Of a stretch of 64,000 nucleotides of DNA, positions 40,644 through 53,587 are shown piece by piece. Position 1 is the stretch's first letter. Each line of letters starts with the position of its first letter. The notes below the pieces were generated by a model that searched no databases, was not told the DNA's origin, and saw only the letters and a program-made list of their open reading frames with translations. Source of the stretch: Caenorhabditis remanei (lineage: Eukaryota > Nematoda > Chromadorea > Rhabditida > Rhabditidae); the NCBI RefSeq assembly GCF_010183535.1, contig NC_071328.1, positions 7,874,001 to 7,938,000 of the forward strand. The letters run 5' to 3'. The translations under genes were made by a program, and so were the position numbers.

Positions 40644-41589
40644 CTAGGGAATGTTGTAGGTGGGGTATGGAGTTATGGCAAGTGACCTACATCATTGGAA
40701 AGCTGAGAACACGTCATTTATTTATCTGTTTTCCGTTTTTGCTGAGGACCCTCCCAGTTCGAGAAATTTAGGTCTGAAAATGTAAGAATATTTTCCCCGT
40801 GAACTCGCGGTCACAGTTGATTTTTTGAGATTTTCGGCAGATTCAGTTCACGTGAAGTTTCAAAATATAATAAAATTGAAAACCTTAAAAAATCAGCGGT
40901 CGAATGGTTCAGTGGTAGAGTTCGGGAATAGTAGTCAGACGGTCTGGGGCTCGATATCCTCTACTCGAATTATTTTTTTATTTTTTGTAAAGCTCATAAC
41001 TGGCTCCAAGAGCAATCTTGGTCACTTTTCCATGTTTTCGGGGTTCTCTGATCTTTAGAGCATCTTGTTCAGGCCTTTTTCAAAAAAAATTTTTTTTTGA
41101 GTTTTTCAAGACTTTATATGATCATCTATAGGCAAAAATTTTTAGAATTTTTTTCTGGTCAAAAATGTGAAAGTTGCCTATGTGAGGCTGTTGCTGTGTG
41201 TGGAAAAGTGACCAAGATTGCTCTTGGAGCCAGTTATGAGCTTTACAAAAAATAAAAAAATAATTCGAGTAGAGGATATCGAGCCCCAGACCGTCTGACT
41301 ACTATTCCCGAACTCTACCACTGAACCATTCGACCGCTGATTTTTTAAGGTTTTCAATTTTATTATATTTTGAAACTTCACGTGAACTGAATCTGCCGAA
41401 AATCTCAAAAAATCAACTGTGACCGCGAGTTCACGGGGAAAATATTCTTACATTTTCAGACCTAAATTTCTCGAACTGGGAGGGTCCTCAGCAAAAACGG
41501 AAAACAGATAAATAAATGACGTGTTCTCAGCTTTCCAATGATATAGGTCACATGCCATAACTCCATACCCCACCTACAACATTCCCTAG
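40644..41589. mobile_element. 946-base foldback element, copy 2
   Basis: Same length and, by eye, the same sequence as copy 1 at 37038-37983. This includes the two internal differences that distinguish the left arm from the right arm. The 3-base duplication is TTA (40641-40643 and 41590-41592), different from copy 1, so the two are separate insertions. The loop is at about 41033-41200. Both copies have the loop in the same orientation. Confidence 0.9.
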
Positions 41590-44500
41590 TTAGAGAAATA
41601 AGAGTATTCTCCGTATTCAACACTGTAAACAATATGAATTCTCAAATTGACACTACAGATATAGTTTTAAATGATATGATATCTGCGTGTAGGTCGATAT
41701 TTTAGTAAAACTGAAAATTTATAATACAAAAGATTCCGTATCAATCGTTTATTTGTTTTCACAGTGTTGACTTTTTCAACAAAAGATTCAATTACGTTGC
41801 ATTCCAATTAGAACAACATTTAAAAAACAATGAATTTCCATCATTGTTCAGCGGTATATTGACTTTTCGTTTTGAGTTTTTCATTTTTTCCAGGAATTGT
41901 ATGTGCTTCCAGATGATCATCATCTTAGTTCCACCTTGCAGTTTTCGTGAGAGAATTGTAGATATACGGCTAGTTGATCTGAAAAAATAGGATGAAATCG
42001 TATTGTCTCTATAATTTATATCAACAATTTGATGTCAGACTCTCCGCAGCTCTTAAGATAATCTAATAGAGAGTGGAGTTCTCAAAGTAGTAAATAATTT
42101 CTTACCTGGCAGAGAATCATTTAGTTCCATACTTCATGGAGGAGGAGGGGTTCAAAATTTCATTTGGTGCAATCCATCTGGAAAATATATGAATTAGTTA
42201 TCGAAAGTCTAAAAGTATAAGTATAATACCGTTTTCAATTATTTTTCATTTCTTCGTTTTTTATTAGTATACGCGGTATGTTGACTAAAGGTGGCCAGAT
42301 AGTATGCCGTATGTTGACCTGGAAGAAATATTTTATGATTTTATATGTCAGAATGAATGTTACTAATTGAGACAATTGGTTGTCTCTGGAGAGATTGTTG
42401 CTCAAGGTGGAGCGACGGTGGTGGCGAGGTGACTGTGGTGAGTGGTCAGTTTGTTATCTGAAACAGTGTTTATTTATTGTTTTATTTCTTTACTATCAAT
42501 TAATTAGTTTTTGTCTTCTAATACTCACAATCTGAAGTAATTTTACTTCATCTGCAGTAGGCAACAGAGAGCGAACATCAATGGATCCAGCAGGGATTTC
42601 CACATTCGTATAGATAACGATGGGTTTCCTAAAACTGCTGGGAATGAGTCGCCCGTCTGTCAGTGCCGCGGTTGAATCCATCCAATTCCAATTGTTCATC
42701 AATTTCGTTTATACCAAGTTGTGGTTCCAGCATCAAAATTATTTCAGTTTCAATGTGATTCCAGCCGATGCATCATTCCAGCTTCAAAACTCGATACAGT
42801 GTATCCAATTGATCCAAATTTGTTCCATATCGACGATATCATTAAGAATTCAGTTTCATTAGGCAAAGTGATTGTGATCCAAGTGTCCAAGGTTTTGTAC
42901 GAGAAAATCATGTTCAATGTTTCATCAAAATATATCCAGATTCCATATATCCAATGTCATTGTTCATGCATCAAAATTGTTTCAGAGTTCCAGCAGCAAC
43001 GTCCACAAGATTTTTTTTTGTATTTTTAATTTTTTTGTTTGGTGGAATAATCCCTCGCTAGAAGGTGAGACTTGAGTGCAGGTATGGAGGCAGTTGCTCT
43101 GAAAATTGAAAATTAAGAGGAAAGTTGAAAAGCAGCGGAAAATAACTAACAAAAAAGGTTTTTGGTTTGGCAAAATTCAGTTACCTTTGTGATTATCTTC
43201 GACGAAGAATCAGAAACCATCTGCCTTTTACATCTTTCCTTTGCACTCGTGGTAGTCTCACCTGTAAGTATTCAATAGTGTGACCTCAGTAAGATATCAG
43301 AAAAAGAGAACAACGTTGGATGAGTCTGAGTGGAACGAATAGTATGCTAGGATCGTAGAATTATAATTTGTGAAAGACAAACATATAGCCTGGATAATCT
43401 ATTACAACTCTTTACCAGTAGTGTAGTCTCGTTGGAAGCTGAGTTGTCTTGTGACGAGGCACGCAACGCGCCCGCAACGCGTTCAAGATCATCGAACATC
43501 TGATGTCATGTGCATAAGAAACCAACCCTCTTCAGATGACTATATTCAACTCGTAAAAAAACTAATAGAAGATCGTCTAGCTTCAATATGATACAGACAA
43601 GCGTCTTGAGAGAAAAAAATCTCAGTATATGTAATATGAATCTGTACTTATCGAAAGAAGAAGGGAAAGGAAATAGGAAGAAAAAGAAGAAGAAGAAGAA
43701 GACAACTGTTCCCTATCTACCCCCTTTGCTATGTCGACTGTATAAATATGATTGAAAAAAAATAAATGAGGAGAAACGAGGTGCCTGCAGAGGAAAACCG
43801 CGATACGAATGGCTGAAAAGAAGGAAAAGAAAAGGGAGAAGAGGAGAAGAAGGAGCCTCGCAAGAACTCCCCACACATTGCGTTTAAGAGAGAGCTGCAG
43901 CAGATGGAGAAGAGAAAAAAGAACACGGAGCAGTCCGTTTCACATTCGGAAGAGGAGTGAATGATATCAATGGAATAGGAAAAACTGAAAAATGAGAGGA
44001 AACAGACAAAACGCAGTTAGAGAGAAGCAACGGAGGCATCTAACAAAGGATGTGACAGGCACCGTGCCAGTAGTGCATTTGGAATAGAGCCAAGACGGAA
44101 AAGCATTCAGAGAACAGACCGAATTTCCTTTGGATCTACCGAGAAGACATTCACTGCCCGTACGAAATAGTGTAGCCCATTTGAAAAAAGAGGTTTTGGT
44201 GGAAAGAAGAAAAAGAAAGAGAACGCGGGGCAGAAAAGAACCGATAAAGAAGGATTGATGATGCCCTCAGTCTTCTCTTCGTTTTCCTGGTTTTCTTCAT
44301 CTGCAAAGAAGTGAAATGTCCTTGCCTCTTTTTGAGAGAACAACAAAAATTCGGAAGGAGAAAGGGTGGAAATGGAACGAGATGAATGTGTGTATGGGTA
44401 CATACGATATTCTTCTCTCAAGAGGAAATTGGAAAAGAGAGAAATCAATAGGATACAAATTTGTCCTTACGGAATTGTTTTCTACACTAAACTCGTTTGA

Positions 44501-45035
44501 AACAGGCAAAAAACTGAAAGAAGTACTTCATATTTTTGTGAAAATTTGCCTTTTTTTAAATTTGCTTATAAAATCCTTCCTTTTTGTCCAGTGAAATCTC
44601 TAGGACGTTAAAAGGTGATTATGCTTAACATTTGCTCAGAGAGCTTCTAAAACCAAACTAAATATGCATAAACCTTCGTTTTTCTGAACTGTTAAAGAAT
44701 GACAAAATTTTGTTTGTCATCTCAACAGTGTCTTATCGGGGAAAATTCTAGTGATAAAATGTTGACTTGTGGTCATTATAACATTTAGTTTTGTCAGGGC
44801 TAATTTCATTCATAAAGGGTTTTCATTGAACTTCGTTGCCATTTTACAATTTCAATAGAACCATTTTATTTTTTTTGTCTTCTCCTCCCTTCTCTAACCT
44901 CTGAAATGTCTTACTCTTTCATTAGCAGTGTCTATCATCAACGATAAATTGAAACGTAAACTTGAACTTTTAAAGAAAGGTAGAAAGGGGAAACATATTC
45001 TATTCAAAAATGTTCAAAATCATAATCTTTCAGAA
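41590..45035. other. Long intergenic region, no supportable gene
   Basis: About 3.4 kb. Around 42700-43000 there are loosely repeated CCAGCATCAAAA / CCAGCTTCAAAA-type segments that suggest an old degenerate tandem repeat. At 42270-42325 GGTATGTTGAC recurs. Purine (GAA)n runs lie near 43680. The open frames here look like chance. Confidence 0.4.
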
Positions 45036-46190
45036 ATGTCTCCTTCCACTCAAACGATAACTCTTTCGAATGGAGTCAAAATGCCCGTTGTGGGTCTTGG
45101 AACTTGGCAATCAAGTCCCGAAGAAGTGATTGCTGCAGTAAAGGCAGCCGTGAAATCTGGATATCGTCTCATTGATACTGCATCTGGATATCATAATGAA
45201 GAAGCAATTGGAACTGCAATTAAGCAATTGATTGAGGAAGGAGTTGTTAGGAGAGATGATCTGTTCATTACCACTAAAGTAGGTTCATTTTTTGGAGTTG
45301 TGAAAATGTACCCGCTATTTGATGGGTCTTTACTAAGATTTTTTTCGTCTTTAATTCAGTTTTTAAAATGATTTCGGCAGGCCTGGACCAACCAAATCGC
45401 CCCTGGAAAACTCGAATCAGCATTGAAGGAATCTCTTCAAAAACTTCAACTCGAGTATGTGAACCTTTATCTTGCTCATATGCCAGCTGCTACCAACGAT
45501 GATATGAGTCAGCAAATCGCTTCTCCAGTTGAAGATATCTGGCGCCAATTTAACGCGGTTTACAAGGCGGGGCTCACGAAAGCAGTTGGAGTTTCCAACT
45601 GGAATAATGAACAAATCGGTCGGGCTCTTGCTCTCGGACTGACTCCAGTTCATAACTCACAAGTGGAGCTTCACTTGTATTTCTCACAACATGATCATGT
45701 GGATTTCTGCAAATCTCATAACGTATCGGTCACTTCTTATGCTACTCTTGGAAGTCCAGGACGTGTTAACTTCAAACTTCCAAATGGAGCGTTAGTTTTA
45801 AACTCGTATTTCATATTTAGAGCTATCTCAATATAAATCTTTACAGGAAGCTCAACTGGGCTCCAGCTCCTTCTGAACTTCAAGACGCAAACGTCCTCTC
45901 AATTGCCAAGAAAAACAACAAAACACCTGCTCAAGTTCTTCTTCGTTATGTCGTTGACCGTGGAATCGCAATTATTCCGAAATCAGTGAACGAAAGTCGC
46001 ATTAAAGAAAACTTTGATATTTTCGACTTTTCTGTTTCTCCGGAAGAAATCAAAAAACTCGAAGAAAGCAAGATTTCACAGAGACTTTTCGCTCAAGATT
46101 TGTGAGTTAAAGTTGAAAATTCTTCTCCAAAATTAATTTTTCAGCATGATCGGTCATCCAGAAGATCCATTCGTGAACGAGCGTCAGTAG
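45036..46190 (+). CDS. Aldo-keto reductase
   Basis: 317 residues in four exons: 45036-45278, 45381-45790, 45847-46101, 46145-46190. It is an NADPH-dependent carbonyl or aldehyde reductase of the AKR (alpha/beta)8-barrel fold, probably cytosolic. The start GVKMPVVGLGTWQ is typical, and the catalytic tetrad is complete: Asp47 and Tyr52 (LIDTASGYHNEEAIG), Lys81 (FITTKAW) and His113 (YLAHMP). The late IPKSVNESRIKENFDIFDF segment matches the AKR C-terminal cofactor signature (IPKS). The ATG at 45036 follows TTTCAG by two bases, indicating a trans-spliced start. An in-frame upstream ATG at 44928 is less likely. I cannot assign the specific C. elegans orthologue or substrate. It is the only plus-strand gene in the segment between unc-101 and mcrs-1. 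Confidence 0.93.
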
Positions 46191-46302
46191 AGGATCCGCA
46201 CTTTTGTTTTTTCAATACTGTTCGAGTCTTATCTGATAAATAATTTTAGTTGCATCAAAGAAAAAAGTTTTATTTCCATAACGGAAAAAATAGTAAGCAT
46301 GA

Positions 46303-47933
46303 TTAAAGCATATGCAGTGACGGCCGAAATTGTTTCTGTTCCATGTGAAATCGTTGGCGAGTTTCCAGTGAGTTTACAGTAATCCAGTGATATCTGAAAA
46401 TGAATTCCAACGTGTAATTGTCCAACCGAGAGCAACGATATCATATTATCAGAGATTCAAAAAATCTAACCTTGGACTCCTGATTACCGCTTTTGTGGCT
46501 GATTGTTTGTGTTGACAGTACACTCGAACTGAGACTCCGTGAGCCAAACTTTCCATTGGTTTCGGATGACATTTTATCCTTGTCACGTGTGATGGAGTGA
46601 ATACAACATTGGCACCTTCTTCCAGGAGATGCTGAAAATGAAAGGATGGAAACAGACCAGTTTATCGGCGGATCTTACCCTATAACATTTCGAGACAACC
46701 ATCGCAAAAAAGTACTCGAATCCAAATTCAACTGTTGGAAATGGTTGTTCCTCTTCTAGTAGATACGTCTCATCTTTGATAGATTTGTGAACCAGTACTT
46801 CCGTTCGAAGCCTGAAATTAAAAACGAGAAATTGATAGTGTTGAAAATACGTTTTTCTTGGCTTACCCATCTCTAGAGTGTTTGACAATCATGAATTCCA
46901 AAAACAGTCCGGCGACATTCTGGCTGATCGGTAAAACGCGAGGAATTGACTCAACTGGTCCGTGACTTCGATAAGTGACGGCTTCATCGATGAGTCGAAT
47001 GAAGTCTCGACCTCTGAGAACAATAATAAGAATGAAGATGCTACAAAGTGCAACTCACCTCAACTGAACTTTGTTCGCTTTCACATCTTTAATATTATAC
47101 CATTCGGCTGCTAGAGATTCTTGATCCGGTTGGGTTTTCAGATCACCTCCTGAAATTATTGAGCATATTTTTTGGCGCTCTATTTTCAAATTGCAAGTAA
47201 TCTGAAACACGTTTATGACTTACCAGTGATCTCACAAAAGAATGCGTATCGATACCATCCTGATCCCTGTACTTGAAGTGACAGTAATTCAATGACACAA
47301 CAGTTGTATCCAGTCTCTTCTTTCACTTCTCTCACTACAGATTCTTCTATCGTTTCACCGGCTTCCACCCGTCCTGCCGGCATATACCATTTGCCACGAC
47401 AACTCTTTTTGGCTTCTTGAATCAATAGTACCTAAAGATTTCCCAGTAAACTTTGGAGTACGAAGGCATACTGTACCTCGGTATCGTCTCCTTGATTTCT
47501 CAGGATAATTGCTGCGGCTACGTAGTTCACATTGTCATGTAACCTCACGTATCGACATTCTGAAACAAACTATTTGAATATAGAACATAGAACTAACACT
47601 GTAGAGGTTTTCTGTCATCCAAGAAAGTTTATAAATAGCTATTGGTTCTGGACCTCTTTCTTAAAAATCTGACGACAGTTTAAGTAAAAAATAAACTCAC
47701 TTCCCAACTGCATATCCGGAACTCTTGGTTCATTCTTTCGAACTCTCAATTCTCCGTTCGAATGACCGTTTGTGTTTTCTGAAAAATTAATTTTTTCAAA
47801 TATTTGAAGACATGAATAAAGTCTTACCAACTACTGCATCCCCATTATCTACTGGTCTGGATGCTTCTGGAGTGTGATCTCCACTTTCAGCGATGTATTC
47901 CTCCTCGACTAGGTCCAACTTTCCAAGTGGCAT
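46303..47933 (-). CDS. ndx-1: Nudix hydrolase NDX-1
   Basis: 365 residues in nine exons: 47828-47933, 47701-47778, 47477-47559, 47224-47431, 47059-47149, 46867-47013, 46679-46811, 46471-46631, 46303-46393. The Nudix box spans about residues 109-131 with the pattern G-x5-E-x7-REVKEETG, complete with the metal-binding Glu residues. Architecture and length match NDX-1 of C. elegans (T26E3.2 as I recall), related to NUDT18/MTH3, which hydrolyses oxidised nucleoside diphosphates. The C-terminal 200 residues lack a domain I know. The last junction (46471 to 46394) is chosen because it gives a consistent reading; without it the protein would stop a few codons later. A CTGCGTCTCT motif lies about 290 bases upstream. 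Confidence 0.9.
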
Positions 47934-48222
47934 TTTTCTGAAAAAAAAGGGTGTCATTTCAGACTTGATTATCGATATAAGGATTAGAAGGATTCAGAAT
48001 ATTAAGCGGAAGAGGAGGAACGGAAAGATTTCTTATATCAAACGACTTTTAAAATGTTTTAATCAAGAAGATTGAGTCATCAACCGTGTAAACAAACCTC
48101 CTGAAACACGCAAATAGACTCATTTTGACAATGTAGAAAAGTATAAATGACTGGGCAATACAATCCACATCCAATGAATGGAAACGTTTTAGAGAATTAG
48201 AGAGAAATATTGTAGGAGACGA

Positions 48223-48232
48223 AGAGACGCAG
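48223..48232 (-). promoter_or_regulatory. CTGCGTCTCT promoter motif upstream of ndx-1
   Basis: AGAGACGCAG on the plus strand reads CTGCGTCTCT on the minus strand, in the same orientation as ndx-1 and about 290 bases before its start codon. Same motif and orientation relation as at 6410. Confidence 0.45.
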
Positions 48233-51200
48233 GTAGAGAGAAGTGAAAAATGAGAGAAAGACTTACGGGCGGAACATCTTTATTAACTGCGCGAAACTGT
48301 GGAGGAAAAGAGATGGAGAAAGAGGGATAAAGTGAAAAAGAGGCACCTCCTCTCACATTGAAACAATGGAAGCTGTTATGTGTGGAATTGAATTGATTTA
48401 TGAATAAAGAATAGAAAGTTCGGTACTAGATAGTCAATCATGTTCAGAACCTATTGCTAGGCTTCAAGGGGGGGGGGGGGGCTGGGAAGCTATATCATGT
48501 AATTCTGTTCAATGATAAACAGAGTTCCAAGAGGTTTCTGAGTAAATTTCAGTCTAAACAACTTAAAACTCATCGGAGAATAATGAAAACTGGTATGGAT
48601 TGAGGTAAAGAGGAAGGAGGGTCAAGTAGCTTTATTGGATCAAATTTCTCATTTCTTCCGGTATCTCAGAGAGGAAATGAGGTTTATACCTCACTCGACT
48701 CCAGGAGACTTTTGGAAATTCGGAAGCTTCAGATTTAAAGAGAGGGGCGATGGATAATCAATGATTTACAGTAAGACGTGTTTTGGCAGAAAATTATTTT
48801 AAAAAGGAAAACCTATTTCGTCTGAACTCAACAGGTTCAGTTTCCGAAAATTTTGATAGAAACGGTTTGAAAGCTGCCGAAAAAAGGTTTTACAGAACTG
48901 GGAAACTGGGAAATTTTCCGAAATCCAGAAGGAGAAGTATCTTCATTACTTTCTCATCTCTTGTCAACAAAAAATAGTTTTATGAGTCCGTGATGCTGTC
49001 AGACAATTATAAAAACCGAGAGGATCAGCTGATAGCGATCAGTATATACTCCCCTGAATAATTTAAAAATTCCAGTTGAACTCAAGTTGGTAGGACCTAG
49101 AATGAAACCTCAATAGTTCTCACTCAGTTCTCAAACCAGATCAAAAGTAGGTCATAAAAGTAGAAAAAGAAAAGAGCATTGTGTAAAAAGTGGCGGAAGA
49201 GAGTATTGAAGCTGGAGCCTGCTGCAAACATGCACAACGAAATGCAAACAAATCCATTAAATGGCGTCGTGGGGGTCGCCGTCTCTCTCTCTCCCAAAAC
49301 CAGCCAAAGGGAAGAAAAAAGAGGATGGGAAGGGGACAAGATGGAGGGTGACTAAAAAGAGTCGACCCGTTTTGTCTTCTTCTTTTTCTCAGACAATTGG
49401 TTGGGAGTTGAGACGCAGAAGGATGTATGTTTTTCGTACTCAAAACCTTTTGTTTTGAGGTTTAGAAATGAGACGAGTCGAGAGGGATCATAACTGAATT
49501 GCTGTCGTTCTTGTAGTTTTTAGGTCACGAGACAACATTCGACACTGAAATTCAAGAATATGAGTTGAGCTGAAGGAAAACTTTTGGAGAGTTCTTAGAA
49601 TCAGATAATTCATAACGATATCTCTTTTAAATGCTGTAAACCGAACATTCAGCAATTCATAGCAATCAATTTTCTGCTCTTTGATTGAGAAAATAGGTTA
49701 CGGTCAACTGGAGTTAGCAATCAAACCTTGTTTCTCAAATAGATGACGTCAAATATTCGTTTCACAGGCAAAAATCTCGAAATTTTGAAAAAATGGAATT
49801 TAAATCTCTCTTTCAGATTCTGAAGGATGGTAAGTCTTGATCAATGATTCCAAACAATTTCCTAAAATTTCACAGTCAGAAAATTCTCAAATTGGAAAAG
49901 TCATATTACAGTATCCTTCTTCATTACCCTCCTAGGAGATCGATATATTTCAAAGTACCTATTTTTCAATATCTGAAAGTTCTGTTATTAAAAAAAAGCT
50001 GTCGGCCGATAAAAGGTGAAAGGAATCTGAAACTCCGCCTCCTTTTGCTCCCGCATGAAATGCACACAGAAGCTCATTGAAAAGAGTGGTTTAGATGCCT
50101 CTTTTTGGTTTTCCCATGCCTTATGGGGTTGGAGAAAAGAGGAGCCAAAAAATAAGTGATCGGAATAGAGTGAAATTGAAAGAAACGCAGAATGTTGAAG
50201 GAAGTGCATCGATTTACGAACCCCTTCTTTTCTTCTCCCGGCTTCTTCTTCTTTTTGCTTCTGAAGGCCGCCAGCTCCTCCTCACACTATGAGTTGATGT
50301 GCTCCCTTTCCTCTGTGCACATTGAGCCCCCCTTCTCTCTTCCAAAAGCCTCCAATGTGCTTTGGGGGTGGACCACCTCCCTAGTGCCACATTGTACACT
50401 TTTAAGAGATAGATAGGGGGAGGGGGTGCCAATTGACTTTTGTTGAATGAAGAAGAGTGGAAAAGTCAAGAAAGATATTGAGAGATAGATGAGAGATCCA
50501 GAGTGGTAGAAATATGAGAAACGACTGGGTCCGGAGAAATAAGTTGATGGTCTTGGATCTTCCTGGCTTAATTTTTATCTATACGATTTATCTCATGAAA
50601 TGACACAAGAGTTTAGTAAGATTTCTGGAGCATCTACTAAGCCTAGAGTTTCAAACTCAACTTGTTAAAGATACTAACAGTTTCAAGCCAGAATTACCGA
50701 AAAAAATCATACCAAGGATATCGTTCTGTAGAAGCTGATAAAGAAAGAGTCGAGTGTAACCAAGTTAAGTTTTTGCAGTTCTTATTTTGACGACTCGAAA
50801 GATTCTGGTGTTTCGCAACTTTTAATTCTCAGTAATCATTCTCTATGACCTATACTGACCAATAATTTAAAGATTTGAATAGAAAAGTGAAAAATCTGAG
50901 AAAAAAATTCAGAGAATCTGACAACTGGATAACGAGACTTTAGTTCACAAATCTTCTGAATTAATTCGATTCCAGACAAATTTTTCGAAACCTGAAAGAT
51001 TTTAGTCAGCCAGATTCTAATTTAGAAAAATCGAATTTTAAAGATTTCAGAATTCTTCTAATTAGAAAACGTTTTCCAAAAGTGCCTTCTCCAAAATTTT
51101 TTGAGGCCTAGAATACAATTTTCCCAAATTTTCCAACTCTAAGAAGAAGAAAGAAAGGGCAAAAGTTGTATGTCCAGTGCCAAAAATAATACAAAGAATA

Positions 51201-52126
51201 GAAAAAAAAGAAGAAACTAAAAAGTAATGCTTCTCAAAAATTTATGAAAACCAGGAAATATGTGTGTCTATGTGGTTGGTGTTGAAGGGGTCCAAGAAAA
51301 AAGAGAAGAGAGATTAGAGAAAAGAGATAGAGAGGGGATTTGTGAGTGTTCTCGACTCTTTTCTGTGTTTACGACCAACGTGTTGCAAATTTTGACAAAA
51401 TGACTGACATGTGTCTCCTTCTCCTCATTTCTTCACAGGAAATGACCCTCCGAGAGTGTGTAAAAATGTTGGTGGTGAAAACTTCCAGGATTTCCTGAAA
51501 GTGTTTGTCTAATCGAGTTCCTTTACAAAAATAATTCTGAAATTGGTAGAACGAAAACAAATAAATCATACTTTTTGCTTGGTCAAGAATTTCAAATTCT
51601 GAAGTTACAGTGAGTGAGTCAAGAGTATACTGTAGTCAAAAAAGGGTTGTCAAAAAAGTGAAAATGAGCAGTGAAAAAAGCACATATGATAGAACTTGGG
51701 ACGGGGAGTAAGAATCATAAAAATCACATATTATCACGAAAAAGTGGGCGGGGCTTATTTGGGAAGAAGTGGAAAAGGCACAATTTGGTGGTTGGGGAGA
51801 AGTGAAAAAGAGCCAGAAAATTTGATTTTGGTAGGAAAAAATGGGGGAAATGGGGAGAATGAAAATAAATAAATTAGATTCGTAAGGGGTGTGTGAGACA
51901 AATAATTTTATAAATAGACACATTTTGCGATTTGGGGAAGAGTCGTATAGGAATTGAGGGACTGAAAACTATTAAAATTGGACAAATTCGAGTAAAAAAG
52001 AATAACGATTTTTTCAAGTTTCTAAATGTTTCTATGATTTTAAAATATCAAACGCAATAGTTTTTGCCTCGAATTTTCCACTTTCAAAGTAAAACAGTCC
52101 TTTCAATTAAAAAGAATATAGAGGAT
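48233..52126. other. Long intergenic region between par-6 and ndx-1
   Basis: About 3.9 kb without a convincing gene. It has a 14-base G run at 48468-48481, GGGCGG-type boxes (50031-50040 reversed, 51746-51754), a further minus-strand CTGCGTCTC near 49411, and purine/pyrimidine-rich tracts around 49260-49400 and 50210-50340 that give spurious open frames. Confidence 0.45.
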
Positions 52127-53507
52127 TTATCGATCCGAATCTCCAGAATCCGAATCGTTTGGATCGTGTTGTTTTGGGTGATAACTTCCATCCGAACTTC
52201 CGTTCATTTTCATTGGTCGAGATATTCCACCAGTGGCTGATGATCCAGTTGTATCAACACTGGGGTTTGGTGTTCCTTGTTGTGATGGTCCACGTGATAA
52301 CGTGTTTCGTTGATTGGCGGGTTTTACTGAAATAAATAGAGGGGTTCAGCTGGAACTGATTGGATTTGGAGTAAGGAATGCTGATTTCACACTCAGGATG
52401 CCTGCGACAATCGGCATACAGACTCGCTTTTGAGAACATTATCCGCATAGGCAGAGCTTCAATTTCTTACCAGTTATAATCAAATTATGTGCATTGGCAA
52501 CCATCATGTCTGTAACTTGATCCAATGTTTTTCCAAGTACTTCGATTCCATTCACTTCAAGAACCTGTAAAAAACAGAAATGAGCACTAATATTCCATTC
52601 GAAGAAATCTGGACATCAGGATGGACAGATTCAAGATGGACATACCTCATCATTGACACCAAGTAGACCTGTGGATTCAGCGAGTCCTCCATCGACAAGA
52701 CGTGAAATGAAGATTCCTGACACTTTAACGACACCTCGTTCAGTCACACGTACAGATGTTCCGTCGCTGAAATACTTCTTCATAAATCAGCTTCTCCGAT
52801 TCTTCTAGATGAATGGAACCAAACCAATATTGAGTTTTTGAGATTTCGAAATTTTACTTTTTGAGATTTCTGAACGTACCGAATATAAAATCCAAGTGGT
52901 CTTTCCTGCCCATGTTTGCACAATCGAACTCTTCGATGTGCTTCTGGAACAATATCGACATCAATGATGGCGGAAACCTGTCGAAAATCTTCAGGATTTG
53001 AAATGGAATAGCTCCGTTTCGGTGGTTTCTGTTGCATGAGCGATGAAATTCCTTTCCATCGTTTATCCGAATCGGTACCATATCCGTATTTTTCTTCCCA
53101 TGATTCGCCACGTCGTTGGATGAGGAGGCGGAGCAATGGACGGGCGGACTCGAATGATTTTCGAAGATTCTTGAAAAAGTTACAGGATAAGTTTCCGTCT
53201 CATTTCCAATACTTACGTCATCATTTGTGATTGGCAACAGGTCTCCACTGACTGAATTGTAGCACAATGTGAATTGAACACTCTCCAAATGATGCAGCTT
53301 CTCGACAAGGCTGAAAAGAATGAGAAATTCACATAAACGTCTTGTGTCTTAATATTTTAACTCATCCAACCTTCTGAATCCATCATATGTTACACCATTT
53401 GACAACGGAATCGAAAAACGTCGCCATTCTGAATCAAACTTGGACTTCACTTGTAATGTGGAAGAGGGTGGATGATGATTGTGATTACCGTACCCATTGT
53501 ATGACAT
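52127..53507 (-). CDS. par-6: Polarity protein PAR-6
   Basis: 311 residues in six exons: 53371-53507, 53217-53310, 52880-53169, 52646-52766, 52471-52564, 52127-52326. It is the anterior cortical polarity scaffold that binds PKC-3 (aPKC), CDC-42 and PAR-3. An N-terminal PB1 domain (about 15-100) is followed by a semi-CRIB segment [17 protein letters not shown] (about 125-142) and a PDZ domain (about 145-245, with the PLGFYIRDGTSVRV carboxylate-loop region). A Ser/Gly/Asp-rich tail completes it. The length is close to C. elegans PAR-6 (about 309). The ATG follows TTTTTAG directly. The acceptor of the third exon is TTTTTCAAG rather than TTTTCAG. Confidence 0.95.
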
Positions 53508-53587
53508 CTAAAAATACAGGTATATTGTTTCGATTAGGGCAATCCAAAAATCAGTATGAATAGCTAACATCTAAACACAAAACTTAC

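Noticed and set aside
42496..42702. Minus-strand frame of 68 residues near 42.6 kb
   Set aside because: It ends inside loosely repetitive sequence, with no flanking exons in phase and no recognisable domain.
44928..45035. N-terminal extension of the aldo-keto reductase from an upstream in-frame ATG
   Set aside because: TTTCAG directly before the ATG at 45036 marks an acceptor, and the extension (Lys/Leu-rich) does not resemble the AKR family start.
52854..53288. 144-residue minus-strand frame in another phase across par-6 exons
   Set aside because: It reads through an intron of par-6 and shifts out of the PB1/PDZ frame.
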